From the NCBI GenBank assembly GCA_964035015.1, contig CAXIUP010000261.1, forward strand, positions 715,741 to 779,740: a stretch of 64,000 nucleotides of DNA, given 5' to 3'. The notes beneath the pieces are model-generated. The model was given only the letters and a program-made list of their open reading frames with translations, was not told the DNA's origin and did not search any database. A program made the position numbers and the translations under genes. Shown piece after piece: positions 20,165 through 30,462 of the stretch. Position 1 is the first letter of the stretch, and each line of letters begins with the position of its first letter. The DNA is from Corallium rubrum. Lineage: Eukaryota > Cnidaria > Anthozoa > Scleralcyonacea > Coralliidae.

Positions 20165-20639
20165 ATTACATTTTAAAGCGATTGAAAATAGGTTGGAAAT
20201 GGTTGACCATGAAATTTCATTTCCTTTTTCGTCTTTTTCATATGGTGATAAGAACGTATTATGGAATTTAAATTCTATAGAATGTAAAAACACTCGAGGA
20301 AATTTTCGTTTATTATATTGTAGAAAACTTGATTTTTCTGCGGTTTGGAAAAACAACTCGAGTAATAAATTTGAAAATTTAACATACCTCAATAGCAGAG
20401 ATTGTGGCTTAGGACAGCTCGAAGAGCAACACATGTTATTATCTAAGCGTTTATTATTATTTTATGATGAAAAAAACCCTAAAAATTCGGTGTTTAAAAA
20501 AAAACTACCGTTAATGTTATTATCAAACACTATGGAAAAAAAAGTCCAATTTTTTATTGCATATGAAAAAGATAGTGATAAAAGAATGCGTGATGAAGAA
20601 ATTACGGTCATTTTGAATTTGTTTGAAGAGGGTGAATAA
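20157..20639 (+). CDS. Hypothetical protein, 160 aa
   Basis: The ATG at 20157 overlaps the penton stop. The protein has a beta-like N-terminal half (LHFKAIENRLEMVDHEISFP) and a lysine-rich C-terminal half with RLLLFYDEKNPKNS. No known domain is recognised. Its place between penton and the small basic proteins suggests a virion or assembly role, by position only. Confidence 0.6.
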   Translation: MLKLHFKAIENRLEMVDHEISFPFSSFSYGDKNVLWNLNSIECKNTRGNFRLLYCRKLDFSAVWKNNSSNKFENLTYLNSRDCGLGQLEEQHMLLSKRLLLFYDEKNPKNSVFKKKLPLMLLSNTMEKKVQFFIAYEKDSDKRMRDEEITVILNLFEEGE

Positions 20640-20654
20640 GAGAAAAAAAAAAAG

Positions 20655-20918
20655 ATGAACAAGAAGAAAACATCACAATTAGATGAAAAAGACTATTTGG
20701 ATTTATTAAATGGAAGAAGAAATGGTGGCGGCTATAATCGGAATTATTTTGTAATCAAACAAGAAACAAAACAGACTAAAGGAGAAATTTTACTCAATGG
20801 TCGTGTGGGGCTACCCCCAAATATGGATGAAAAGCACGAACAAAATTATGTAAAACCTGCAAAAAGAAAAAAAAAAGATACTTTACATCCTGAACTTTTA
20901 CGTCTTTTAAATAGATAA
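20655..20918 (+). CDS. Small basic protein, 87 aa
   Basis: The ATG at 20655 follows an A run 15 bases after the previous stop. The product starts MNKKKTSQLDEKDYLDLLNG, has a Gly/Arg/Asn patch (GRRNGGGYNRNYFVI), and carries PAKRKKKD near the C-terminus. It is basic and probably disordered, as expected for a capsid-internal or DNA-binding peptide. Function is inferred from composition and position. Confidence 0.5.
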   Translation: MNKKKTSQLDEKDYLDLLNGRRNGGGYNRNYFVIKQETKQTKGEILLNGRVGLPPNMDEKHEQNYVKPAKRKKKDTLHPELLRLLNR

Positions 20919-21069
20919 TTTTTTAACTTTATTATAAAAAATGTAAAAAATTTCAAAAAGAAAAAAAAGGAAATTTTTTATTTATTTATTTTTTTATTAT
21001 TTTAATTTGATATTTAATAAAATGTTTGTCAAAAAAAAATCATTTTTCGTTTTGTTTACTGCTGGTGAC

Positions 21070-21216
21070 ATGGCACGCAATAGAAAAGTAAAAAAAAGAA
21101 GAAAAACAAAAAGAAAACAACAAAAAGGCGGTGGGTTTGGTGCGGGTATGGCACTTGGTATGTTTTTGCCTAAGCTATTGGACACGACAAAGGGAATTCT
21201 TAAAGTTAATATTTAA
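21070..21216 (+). CDS. Small basic core-like peptide, 48 aa
   Basis: The first in-frame ATG is at 21022, but the ATG at 21070 gives a compact peptide: a strongly basic start (MARNRKVKKRRKTKRKQQKG), then GGFGAGMALGMFLPKLL. A basic head followed by Gly-Gly and a hydrophobic tail resembles adenovirus-type core and membrane-lytic precursors that the viral protease cuts. It sits just before the major capsid gene. Similarity is by layout, not alignment. Confidence 0.5.
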   Translation: MARNRKVKKRRKTKRKQQKGGGFGAGMALGMFLPKLLDTTKGILKVNI

Positions 21217-21236
21217 TTTGTTTTTTTTTAAAAAAA

Positions 21237-22546
21237 ATGGATCCCCATGATCAAGAGGTCGATCAACACGAGACATTATTTTCAAAACCTTTACAGTTGT
21301 TTAAACCAACACCGTTTAACGATCTTTTTACGGAAAATCGTGTCGATGTGGTCCACCCTATCCCAATACACCTTATTCAGACGCGTACACATTTAAACGA
21401 CAGGGGAATAATGTCGGATTAATAAAAACAAGCGAAGCGAGAATGTACGGGAAAATATCACTTCGAGATGGAGCTGGTGCTCTTCAGGCAAACGCTAACT
21501 TTGTACCGCCACCCTTTCCTTTTCGTACTATGTGGTCCTCTGCACAATTGAAGATTAATGAGTGTTTAATTACGCCTGCTAGTAATTTTAATTTTTTTGC
21601 AGCGTATATAAAAATTCTCACACGTGAAACGCCAAAAATGTATAAAGATTCACCGCAAGTAAATTGCGGTTATTTTGATACCGCTGGTCGCATGGATACC
21701 GTTCAAGGGCTTAACGTGGGTGCGGCAGGTAGATATCTTCTTACAAACGAAATAGATGCGGTACAACTTATTGATAAAATTGATCTACCGTGTTTTAGCG
21801 AATCGGGTGGCGAAGTTTTCTTACCGTCAGCTTTCAAACTGGAACTAAAATATGTAAGAGCACCCTACCCGCTCCTTTTCACAGGTGCGAATCACGGGGA
21901 TGCAGACTTTGCTGCTATGAGAATGTCGTTAGAAGATCTACATCTAAGAATACCTGTTTATAAACCAAAAGATCAGTTGAGCAACGCTTTAAACACAGCG
22001 TTTGTTACTGATTCGCAAGAAGCGCGATATTATTCGACAACGTTCCGCACGGTAATGTCGGCAGTAGCTGGTGCTCGAAGATCGCATATAGAAAACGATG
22101 TGTTTAATGGTTCATGTCCTGTTCGTTTATTTATCGTGTACGTGAGACGTACCAATTTTGCCGGCACTATGGGTACGAACGTATTTCGTTTCAGATGGGA
22201 GAACTATTCAAATGTAAACGTCACAGTAAATAGCGTGTCTATTGGGACAATAAAAAATTCAATTGAAGCATACGAGCAATTACGTACTGTTCTTAATAGA
22301 AATCATTCCGAAATGCCTATGACTTATGCTGCTTTTATAACGGGATATGCGGTTTTAGCTTTCGATTTAACTACAAATTCCGACACACATTTGAAAGTGT
22401 TACCTAATCGACCCAGCGGTGTTGTCAACGTGCACATGGATTTCTCAGCCGATACTAATGCGGGAAACATTTTCTTTATTGGTGAATTTCGTAATGAAAT
22501 AAAAGTTGGTATGAAAACGCCTGCACGTATGTTATACGACGTATAA
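21237..22546 (+). pseudogene. Major capsid protein (double jelly roll), frame broken
   Basis: This gene encodes the Polinton hexon-like capsid subunit. The first frame (ATG 21237, 61 codons) has the N-terminal part and stops at 21420. The rest is in another frame from before 21443 to 22546: ISLRDGAGALQANANFVPPP, then a long beta-rich domain with LPSAFKLELKYVRAPYPLLF, and ending VNVHMDFSADTNAGNIFFIG. Content and order match one capsid gene of about 430 codons. The frame change lies between about 21400 and 21440, next to a G run, so it may be a mutation or a sequencing error. An internal start at 21443 would lack the beginning of the first jelly roll. Confidence 0.82.
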
Positions 22547-22591
22547 ATTTTTGAGAAAACAAAAACATTACTCACAACTTTAATTCTCACC

Positions 22592-22725
22592 ATGGGAAAA
22601 GCTAACGGGAATTCACAAAAAAAAAAATAATTAAAACTATACGTGCTGGAAATATAATTGATAAAGAAACACATTTAAATAAAGGACATATTATAGTTCA
22701 ACCAGCAGCGTCGAAATTTGCTTAA
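22592..22725 (+). pseudogene. Tiny gene broken at an A11 run
   Basis: The ATG at 22592 opens 12 codons (MGKANGNSQKKK) and then stops at 22628, just after eleven A's (22617-22627). An alternative frame immediately after the run is open to 22725 and ends in VQPAASKFA. A small gene of about 45 codons with a homopolymer length change explains this best. It sits directly behind the capsid gene. Function unknown. Confidence 0.4.
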
Positions 22726-22729
22726 AAAA

Positions 22730-22969
22730 ATGGATGAAAAAGAAAGAAAAAAAAAAAAGAAGAAGAAGAAGAAAAAAAAAGAAAAAAAAAGAAGAAAATG
22801 AAGAAGAAGAAGAAGAAGAAGAAGAAGAAGAAGAAGAAGAAGAAGAAGAAGAAGAAGAAGAAGAAGAAGAAGAAGAAGAAGAAGAAGAAAAATATAATGA
22901 AAAAAAAATAAAATAGAAAAAGACGAATCATCTGATTTTTCAGAAAATGAGTTTATGTCTGAAAGTGAA

Positions 22970-23017
<48 letters not shown>

Positions 23018-23377
23018 AATGAGGCTGGTGTGTTAAAATCATTAATATTATACCACCAGCTTATGAAAAAAAAAATAAAAAAAAAAAAAAAAAAATTCAT
23101 CCCTTCGGTTAAAGAATTTTTTAAAGTAAATATGGTTAAAAAACACCAGCTATACGATGAAAATTTAAAAAAAAAAATATTACTTTTAGCCAAAAATATC
23201 GTGGAAAAAAGAATTCCGATAAAATGCAGCGACGACTATTTATATATACTTAAAAAAATGACGTGTAAAAAAATTAATTCACACGATCTTAAGATCATGA
23301 TATGCGAGGATCATTGTCTCAGCATTGTATTTGAAAGAGCGCTTAAATTTTTAAGTAAGATTGAAAAAGAAAAATGA
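22730..23377 (+). pseudogene. Lys/Glu/Asp-run protein, frame changes in low-complexity DNA
   Basis: An ATG at 22730 or 22734 leads into a Lys/Arg-rich start and a poly-Glu tract encoded by (GAA)n up to about 22890. The frame changes at an A run near 22900. The other frame then runs through an acidic segment, MSESE plus a (GAT)n poly-Asp tract at 22970-23015, and a globular basic C-terminus with FIPSVKEFFKVNMVKKHQLY and CEDHCLSIVFERALKFLSKI. The intact part from the Met at 22955 is 140 residues. It overlaps the next ATG by ATGA. The order basic-acidic-globular is unusual. Function unknown. Confidence 0.5.
22738..23017. repeat. (GAA)n and (GAT)n microsatellites inside a coding region
   Basis: A-rich GAA/AAG tracts occupy 22738-22890, and an uninterrupted GAT tract occupies about 22972-23016. 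They encode Lys/Glu and Asp runs in the overlapping gene and are likely hot spots for length change. Confidence 0.95.
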
Positions 23378-23895
23378 ATAAATTACAATTAGTTGATGCC
23401 GTTAAATTGAACGAGATGTTTGAATATTTAAAAAACGATCATGAAAATAAGAAACTTCTTCAAGGAATAAAAAACCAAGATGAATTTCAGTTGGAAGAAA
23501 CAAAAGAAGCGATGGAAAACGCTGTTAAACAAAACAAACATGTCGGTGAAAGCGTGGTAGGTTTTTTAAAACAAAAAAACGCTCTTAAGCGTAAAGCCGA
23601 CAATTTAACGGTTGCTGATGGTAATGGGGATGAAAAAGAAAAGAAAATGCCCGAAGAAGGAGAGAAAAGAACACCTGCTGAAAAAAAAATAATAGAATTT
23701 TTAAATAAAAAAGGTCTGAAAAGCAACACTCTTCAAATGGGAAATAAAAGCATTAATCGCGAGGATTTAGTATACGATTTATCACACAACGCGAGCAAAC
23801 AGTTTATGTTAAACCTTAATGAACGAAGAGCTGCTTTAAAATACTTAAAAAAAATAAAAATATGCCTGCTAGCATCATTAAGAACACTGTATTGA
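23374..23895 (+). CDS. Hypothetical charged protein, 173 aa
   Basis: The ATG overlaps the previous stop by ATGA. The product is highly charged and helical: MNKLQLVDAVKLNEMFEYLK, then an acidic/basic linker (GDEKEKKMPEEGEKRTPAEK) and INREDLVYDLSHNASKQFML. Its last dozen codons overlap the next ORF in another frame, right after an A8 run near 23850. The two ORFs may be one gene with a frame change there. The role is unknown, though its place before the protease suggests a virion precursor. Confidence 0.5.
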   Translation: MNKLQLVDAVKLNEMFEYLKNDHENKKLLQGIKNQDEFQLEETKEAMENAVKQNKHVGESVVGFLKQKNALKRKADNLTVADGNGDEKEKKMPEEGEKRTPAEKKIIEFLNKKGLKSNTLQMGNKSINREDLVYDLSHNASKQFMLNLNERRAALKYLKKIKICLLASLRTLY

Positions 23896-24119
23896 GAAAA
23901 CACTACACTACAAAACATTACGAGAGCGGCGATACAGCGGGCATTGCAGCAAGTTCAGGAACAACAAGTTCAACAGACGACGATCCTCTCAATTACGATT
24001 TCTATGTACCAGGAGAAAAAAGAAAAAAAAAACGTATAGCGACGCCGATGATAAACCACAGAGTTTTAGTTACTCACGTCAAAAAGCTCGTGGTAGAAAA
24101 TATTCTTTTTAAAAAATGA
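23862..24119 (+). CDS. Hypothetical protein, 85 aa (possibly the C-terminus of the preceding gene)
   Basis: From the ATG at 23862 the frame encodes NTVLRKHYTTKHYESGDTAG, a Ser/Thr-rich stretch, YDFYVPGEKRKKKRI and a helical end. The stop overlaps the protease ATG by ATGA (24116-24119). It may be a separate coupled ORF or the end of the 23374 gene after an A-run frame change. No domain is recognised. Confidence 0.45.
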   Translation: MPASIIKNTVLRKHYTTKHYESGDTAGIAASSGTTSSTDDDPLNYDFYVPGEKRKKKRIATPMINHRVLVTHVKKLVVENILFKK

Positions 24120-24711
24120 CGGGTAAAAAAACAAATAAATTCATATGTTTTTTAAAACGTTTTCTGTACACTAACGAAATTGAAAAGCTAGCGTCTGAAA
24201 ATGTTATATTAAAAAAATTTTTTGGGGGGGCTTTTCCGGCGGACGTGTTTCCTAAAAATATAACAGAAAATTGTTGCTGGATATGGAATACGGACGAAAG
24301 TGATTCTGGCAGGCGCCATTGGATAGCTATTTGGTTGAGTGGTGATAAAATGTATTTTTTCGATAGTTTTGCAAAGTCAGTCGATTTTTACCGTCGCGAT
24401 TATTGGTTGAAATATGCGAAAAAACAACAAAAGAAATTTATTTATGTGCAGAAACAACCATTACAATAAAAAATAACGTATACTTGTGGTTATTGGTCCT
24501 TATTATATTTATATGAAAAAAGCAAAAACATAGAAAATGCAGGTAAATGGTGGAAATGGAAAAACAGTAAAATCAAAATAAAAAACGAAATGAATTTAAA
24601 AAAAAAATAGATTTTAGATTTGGTAATATTATCGATAAATTAATATTTAAAAAATGTAAAAGTAAAGAAGAAAATCAACAATGTTGTCGTAATTTTAATG
24701 TCTTTTATTAA
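24116..24711 (+). pseudogene. Adenovirus-type cysteine protease (Ulp1-like), broken
   Basis: This family matures virion precursors in Polintons and adenoviruses. The intact 117 codons contain the catalytic His68 in RRHWIAIW and the acidic partner Asp83 in FFDSFAKSVD. An in-frame TAA at 24467-24469 interrupts the gene six codons before the expected catalytic Cys (TYTCGYWSLLYLYE, same frame). A second break follows at the A run before 24608, after which another frame is open to TAA 24709-24711. A product ending at the first stop would lack the nucleophile and be inactive. Confidence 0.85.
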
Positions 24712-24737
24712 ATAATTTTTTTCTCAATCACATTAAC

Positions 24738-25095
24738 CCAGCAATCATAGCTGCTAATTGTAAAAAACCTCCTTTTTGGTTTGTTTTTTTTCCTCTTTGT
24801 CTTTTTTTCATTCCATCTCCTCTTTGTCTTTTTTTTAACCATTTCCTCTTTGTCTTTTTTTCAGTCTATCTCCTCTTTGTCTTTTTTTCAATCCATCTCC
24901 TCTTTGTCTTTTTTTCAAATCTCTCTGTTTTTTACCACCCAATTGACCTTTTTTGTTTGCTTCCATACCCGCCTCTATAAGACCCTTAAAGGGAAACCAC
25001 CCTCCGGCGATACCCGCGCCATATTGAGGAATTCCTAAGAAATTCTTACGCATTCCGGGCGCGTAAACAGTTGTCCCGCCGGTTTGTTTAGACAT
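24738..25095 (-). pseudogene. Basic repeat peptide (core-peptide-like), frameshifted
   Basis: The ATG at 25095 opens MSKQTGGTTVYAPGMRKNFL and a Gly-rich hydrophobic stretch (GAGIAGGWFPFKGLIEAGME). Repeats of KKRQRGDG/KKRQRGDR/KKRQRGNG follow. The frame ends near 24835 where one repeat unit is one base shorter than its sisters. The next frame goes on with one more repeat, a KGGF site and a hydrophobic end near 24738. The Lys/Arg repeat and Gly-Gly motifs suggest a DNA-condensing virion peptide cut by the viral protease. It is convergent with the protease gene. Confidence 0.6.
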
Positions 25096-25260
25096 TTTTT
25101 TTTTTAATTTTTTTTTTCGAATGTTCGCTAACGTTTACGATACAGCTCCCTAGGAGTGAGTGATTTTGGCATAAATATACTCAAAATACCCCCTTTTTGT
25201 CCTTTTTTTTTGTTTTTTTTAACTTTTTAATAAATCTCGTTCTTCTTCCTTTTTTTTTTT

Positions 25261-25437
25261 CTACCCATTACCAGTTTGGGTTATACAGAATTTTACCAAC
25301 CGTTCGTTTCCGCGGTTTGACACGACCACCCCTTTGTTTTTTTTCGTACGGTATAAATATTCCGGTTGATTCGTTTGTTTCGCGCGAAAAGGGTCGTAAA
25401 AACCCCCTAATTGACGGCGTTGTTTTCGCCTCCGCAT
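25261..25437 (-). CDS. Small basic protein with a QLGG motif, 58 aa
   Basis: I start at the ATG at 25437 because the upstream residues look like leader. The product begins MRRRKQRRQLGGFYDPFRAK and ends KFCITQTGNG. The basic head plus Gln-Leu-Gly-Gly resembles the neighbouring core-like peptides, so protease processing after the basic segment is plausible. It lies between the repeat peptide and the packaging ATPase on the same strand. Confidence 0.5.
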   Translation of the reverse strand: MRRRKQRRQLGGFYDPFRAKQTNQPEYLYRTKKNKGVVVSNRGNERLVKFCITQTGNG

Positions 25438-25513
25438 CTTGTTTATAAGTGAACGTGAAAATAAATAACAAAACAATATATTTTTTATTAATTTTTTTAT
25501 TAAGAAAAAAAAA

Positions 25514-26152
25514 TCACACATTATAAATTAATGTATTTTCACCGGGAAATATATTAGTGCGTACGCGTGTATTTTCATAGCTATTTGCCGCGTTATCAAA
25601 TAATAAATAACCATACGGGTCTTTATTTACATCATCTAAAATAGCTGTGAATACTTCACGATTAATTTGTTTATTGTCGGCAATAGTATACATATTTCTA
25701 ACATCGGCTAAATTTTTAAACATTAAATGATATTGACTATTGACACGTGAGTTCCGTAATTTACCATCACCGTACATCAAATTTTGACACACAAAAATAA
25801 CACTAATATTTTTATGGTGTGCGTCACGACATGCAAAGTTATTCAAATTAATTAAATTTTTTTTCGAAGAAGCAGCAACAGTCATAAGATCGTCTAAAAC
25901 TACTAAAGTATTATCGTTTAAACTAGTTTGCAAATCAGTTGCTTTTGGTATCCCTTTAGTACACTCGATAAATTCAATTTCCAGATTTTTTTCTTTCCCC
26001 ACGCGTTCGATCTCACTGTACAGCGGTTGATAAGATGTGTATAGAAACAAAACCTTATCGATTAAAGGTGTGATCATGACCTCGATGGATTGTAATAATT
26101 TGTAAAGCCAAAATGTTTTGCCACACTGCGACGGTCCGCATAATGTTAACAT
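25514..26152 (-). CDS. DNA-packaging ATPase (FtsK/HerA type)
   Basis: This enzyme pumps the genome into capsids in Polintons and related viruses. Walker A is CGPSQCGKT (residues 5-13), Walker B is TLVVLDDLM (Asp87-Asp88), and a sensor-like motif ISVIFVCQNL follows. The first Met leaves only five residues before Walker A. The frame is open about 15 codons further upstream without an ATG, to a stop near 26198, so the true start may be lost or non-AUG. At 212 residues it is otherwise full-looking and intact. It lies behind the polymerase gene, whose coding region ends about 38 bases upstream of this Met. Confidence 0.9.
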   Translation of the reverse strand: MLTLCGPSQCGKTFWLYKLLQSIEVMITPLIDKVLFLYTSYQPLYSEIERVGKEKNLEIEFIECTKGIPKATDLQTSLNDNTLVVLDDLMTVAASSKKNLINLNNFACRDAHHKNISVIFVCQNLMYGDGKLRNSRVNSQYHLMFKNLADVRNMYTIADNKQINREVFTAILDDVNKDPYGYLLFDNAANSYENTRVRTNIFPGENTLIYNV

Positions 26153-26189
26153 AAACGGGTGTTGAAATGGTATTACAGCATCGTTTAAT

Positions 26190-29100
26190 TTAACTCTCTA
26201 AAAAACCATAAGGAACGGTGTAAAAATTATTTTTAGCTACACGTTTGTTAAAAGTGAAAGTAAATATTTTCTCTTCATCTGCGGTAAAAATATGGTTGAT
26301 TTTATCGCGTGTTATTTTATCTGTATATTTAATTTTAATCAGTTGCGATTTATCTTCAACACAATTTTTTAATGATTCAAAATTTAACTGTTTTTTTATT
26401 TTCTCATTGGTTAAACTAAAACCTTTTATGTGCACAATTTCGTTATCTAAATTTGTTCGGTACGAATACGATTTCGGTCCTGTCGCGCAAAATTGAGTGA
26501 TCCATTCGTTTTTTTTAACTCATTTGTTAATTCGCCCAGATAATTCCCCCTCTTAACTGCTACATCGCTAGTTTTACTCGTGTAAATTACGGAGTCGGTG
26601 TCAAAATACAAAACTCGCGCGCCTAAGCTATCGATCAACTCGTACAATTTCAAGCGCGCATAGGCTGTGACAAAACTTGCGATAACTACGTTCCCCGTTT
26701 TTAACGGTGTAGTAACAACATCGGTTTTTTGATAAGTAACGCGTAAGGTGTTTTCGTTAACAAAATCAGTTGAGGTTAAGTCTACATTCGGATCGTTCGC
26801 TAACCTTAGTAACTCGTGGTAATCGGATAAAAAATCGACTTTTGTATTATTATAGTTTTGCGCAAATTTACCCCAAAGCGAATTTAATATATTTTTTGCT
26901 GTGGCTCGTAAGCCGGGGTTATATTCTATCTTGTCTTTATCTAATAAAATACCCTCGTTTTTATAATAATCAGCGATATATTTATCAACTTCGGAATCGA
27001 TTAAATTTTTATCGTCGTCATAACACTCGTCTGGAAAACCGCTCGCCTCCTGTTTTATTTTTAAAAAACAATTTACAAACTCTTGAAAAATTCTTTCTTG
27101 ACGCGGGTAATGGTAAATTTCATAAGTTTTAATAATGCGGTAGCCCTTTTCAATAGCTTTATTTACTTCTACGCTAGACCATGTACCCGAAATACAGCGC
27201 TCATCTTCGTTATGTGTGCACGCCGTTAATTGAACCGTACTAGCGCACGCGTGACACAAAGGAAATATTAATCTATCGTTAAGACGTACGGGTAAAACGG
27301 GGAAATACAAGTTTTGCGGTGGCAGAATACGGCATTTTACTAAGCCGAATACTTCAGATATTTTCACACCCTCACATTCTTCTTTAATGTATATCGTCGG
27401 ATGACCAACAGGGTATTTATTAGCTTTTTGAACGTAAGGGTATAAAGATGTGAAATCATCGTAATTAATTTTTTCATTCACGTTTGTGTTTTTAAACAAG
27501 CAAACAGGTGATGTTCGCCCACCGTAAAGCGCATCTCTTATTTCTAACGGGAGATAAGCGGTGTAAAAAATCCTTTTTTCAACTATGCTTTTTCTTGTAA
27601 GTTTACATTCTTCTCGAAAATCACACTCCCATTTTTCTACTACTTTATAGCCGGCTTTTTCCATACGGTGTGTAAATTTTTTTGTACCTGCGTAAAGATA
27701 TGTAAATTTTGTATTATTTAAACGATTCGTTTCGTAGGGGAAATAACATTTCGGACACCCGTGAAAATAGCACCCGTGAAATTGGTAGACGGTATTGGCA
27801 TAAAAACCGTCAACATAACGCCCCAAAATTTGCTTTTCACCATTTCGCGAACATTTGTACTCTAACATACCGTTTGCTTCTTCTGCGTTTATTTTATCTA
27901 GCCATATTAGCGCCACAACACTTTGATTAGTGTACCCTCTATACCCTGAAGCAGGTATGATTCCAACACATTTGTCTCTTAAAAAATTCATTCGAAATAC
28001 TTTTCACGTCAAACTCGCTATGGTGATACATTCCGTGTCGTAAAAAGGGGTGACGCCCGAAGTTTCCCGCATAAACATAGCAAATTTAATGCACCCTTTT
28101 CGTAAAATATCGACGTCCGAGCTACAGTAATAATACATTTCTTCTTCAAATACATATTGTTTTTCTTTTTTTTTCAAATACCATTCTTCAAATTCAACTT
28201 TTGTTTTCTTTTCCATATTTTCAAGATCGAAATAATCACGCGCAACAACACACCCTACATAGGATAAATCTGTAAATTTATACGGATGAAAACCCTTCGT
28301 TAATTCTTCAAGACCCATTGTTTTTGGAATTTTTGATAATTTCATATGTAAAAATGAATAGCTATCGAAAAAAGTTATTTTTTTATCAGGGATTTTCAAC
28401 ATCATTATTTTACAACCATTCATTATGGTGTCGGGATAAATTTTTTTTTCATTAATGAGATATTGAAAAATAAAAATTGTGTCAAATCGTCCGCCATTAT
28501 GCGCTAGCCAAACAGAATTTTCTTGTGCTAATAGAAACTCGCATAATTCCTCTACAGTATTATCTCCTTGAAAAACAAATTCCCGTTTTCCACAGCAAGG
28601 TTGAATATTATCGCTCGCAATGTAATTTTTACTTTTTTTAAACTCGATATTTTCACATTTACGGCACACTTTTTGCACGACGCAATAATACGGTACCATT
28701 AATTTATTCTTATCGACGCGCGTTTCAAAATAAAAAAAAAATAAAGTAGGTTGTACAACTTCTTTGTTTTTTTTCACGGTCTTCATATAACAATAATGCG
28801 ATTTATCCTTATAGTCGTTACAGTGTTAACAAAACTGTTTGTTACAGTCATGCTTTTTCACATTCTTCGCAGAAAAAAAACGAAATCGGGGAACAATCTT
28901 ACCGCAAGTTTGGCAATAAAATAAGTAACTACACGGTGTTAATTTCCCGTAATTACCCTGTTGAGGGGGAAAAACACGATTTGTTAAATGAGCTAAAAAA
29001 CATTTATTATTATAAAATAAAATATTACAATTAGAACACTCAATTTTGCAATCAATGATAAGACGACATTTAGATTGTTTATAGCAACGTTGGCATGTTA

Positions 29101-30220
29101 AGTGGCTATAACATATATGCGTATCTTTACGTTCGTGATTTAAGTAATAATTCATGCATTTAACGCAAAATTTGCTTGGTGGTAACTTCGAAAACTTAAC
29201 CATACTTAAAACGACATCGTAATGTTTATTATTTAACCACAAACAAACAATATCGTTGGTTAACTTAATTAAATTACCTTCTTTATCGCACCGCGAATTA
29301 TACACTATGTCGTTATCAAATTGATCCGAATATACTACTAAGTCAACACCCTGCTGTTTAAGAAAATTCTGATAAACACTATCGTAATGTTTTGATCCCA
29401 CACAACATCCTTCAACTATACCGCATTTTTCATAAATCCTACGAACCTCATCAATAGTGTACAGTGTATCGACAGCTGTGTGTGGGGATCTTTCCATCTG
29501 CACATACCGCGTGTCTTTTTTTAACCACGATAACCCCACTAATAAACTAACTACGAAACAACAATTTTTAATGATTTTGTTTAACCCATCGCACACAGTG
29601 TAAAAAACACCCATACGTTGATCGCGACCGTATTTTTCCACATTTTTACCTCCGCCACCCTCATCATCATCGCCACCCCCAGCACCTAATTGCCGATATA
29701 TTTTTTTTTTACCCAATTGTTTATTTTTTTTTTTATTTTTACTATACGTGTGTGGAAAAGTTTGAATTACAACACTTGTTTCCCACCCATCAGCGATCAA
29801 CGTGCGGTTGCTTTGCATCATTTTTTCAAAAATATTTAGTAAGAAGTTGACGTCAAAATCTTTAAGTCGGAGAACAGCGGTTGAAAAATAAGATTTTGGT
29901 GCGTGTGAAAAAATAAAACGCACATAATCATTCTCTGAACTTGTAGAGGCTCGAGCTACATTCAGTAAGTACGTAAACACTACACGTAACGATTGAATAA
30001 AGGCGATAAAATTCATGCCCGATTTTCGCGCAATCGATACGTGTAATGTTTTTTGAGAAAATTTAAATTTTTCATTATGGGATGACTCGATAATATTAGT
30101 TTTAAAGTCTTCTTCAACCCTTTTTCCATCATCTTTTCCTTTTTTTTTGCGTTTTTCTAATAACTCCCTTATTTCACTCACATCTTCATTTGTAAACACA
30201 TAGGGGTTTTTTTCAGCCAT
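26190..30220 (-). pseudogene. polB: Protein-primed DNA polymerase B, three breaks
   Basis: One long gene of about 1,340 codons replicates the element. The N-terminal 464 codons (30220-28826) have a Gly/Asp-rich insert and Cys/His clusters (KFCVKCMNYYLNHERKDTHI, CQTCGKIVPRF). A TAA at 28826-28828 interrupts the frame. The next part (to 28004) has the 3'-5' exonuclease: HNGGRFDTIF (Exo II) and YYYCSSDVDIL (Exo III). An in-frame TGA at 28004-28006 follows. The polymerase part has YDDFTSLYP (motif A), KNILNSLWGKF (motif B) and YFDTDSV (motif C). The frame changes near 26515 at an A8 run, and the C-terminus ends at 26190. Exo I reads FYFE where an Asp is expected before x-Glu. It cannot be functional as written. 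Confidence 0.93.
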
Positions 30221-30383
30221 TTCTTCTTCTTCTAAAAAAAGAAAGAAATTTTCTTTTCTCTTTTTCTTCTTCTTTTACTTCACTACCACCATCAACACGA
30301 TCGATTACAACGTTTTCTGAATCACGTATATTTATACAATTAAATGTAAAAAAGGGTTTATCTTTAGAACACATTTCCCCCAT
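30213..30383 (-). CDS. Small acidic-basic ORF upstream of polymerase, 56 aa
   Basis: The ATG at 30383 opens MGEMCSKDKPFFTFNCINIR, then DSENVVIDRVDGGSEVKEEE and a basic end (FLSFFRRRRNG). The end overlaps the polymerase ATG by 8 bases in another frame. It could be a short coupled ORF or a lost N-terminal extension of the polymerase. Confidence 0.35.
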   Translation of the reverse strand: MGEMCSKDKPFFTFNCINIRDSENVVIDRVDGGSEVKEEEKEKRKFLSFFRRRRNG

Positions 30384-30462
30384 TTTTTTAAAAAACTAAA
30401 AAAAAAAAAAAATAAAATAAAAAAGCAACGGTTTTTAGTTTTTAGTTTAAACCCAAGCTCCA

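Noticed and set aside
22675-23193. 172-codon minus-strand Phe/Leu/Ser-rich ORF
   Set aside because: It is the antisense of GAA/GAT microsatellites and the capsid-block gene.
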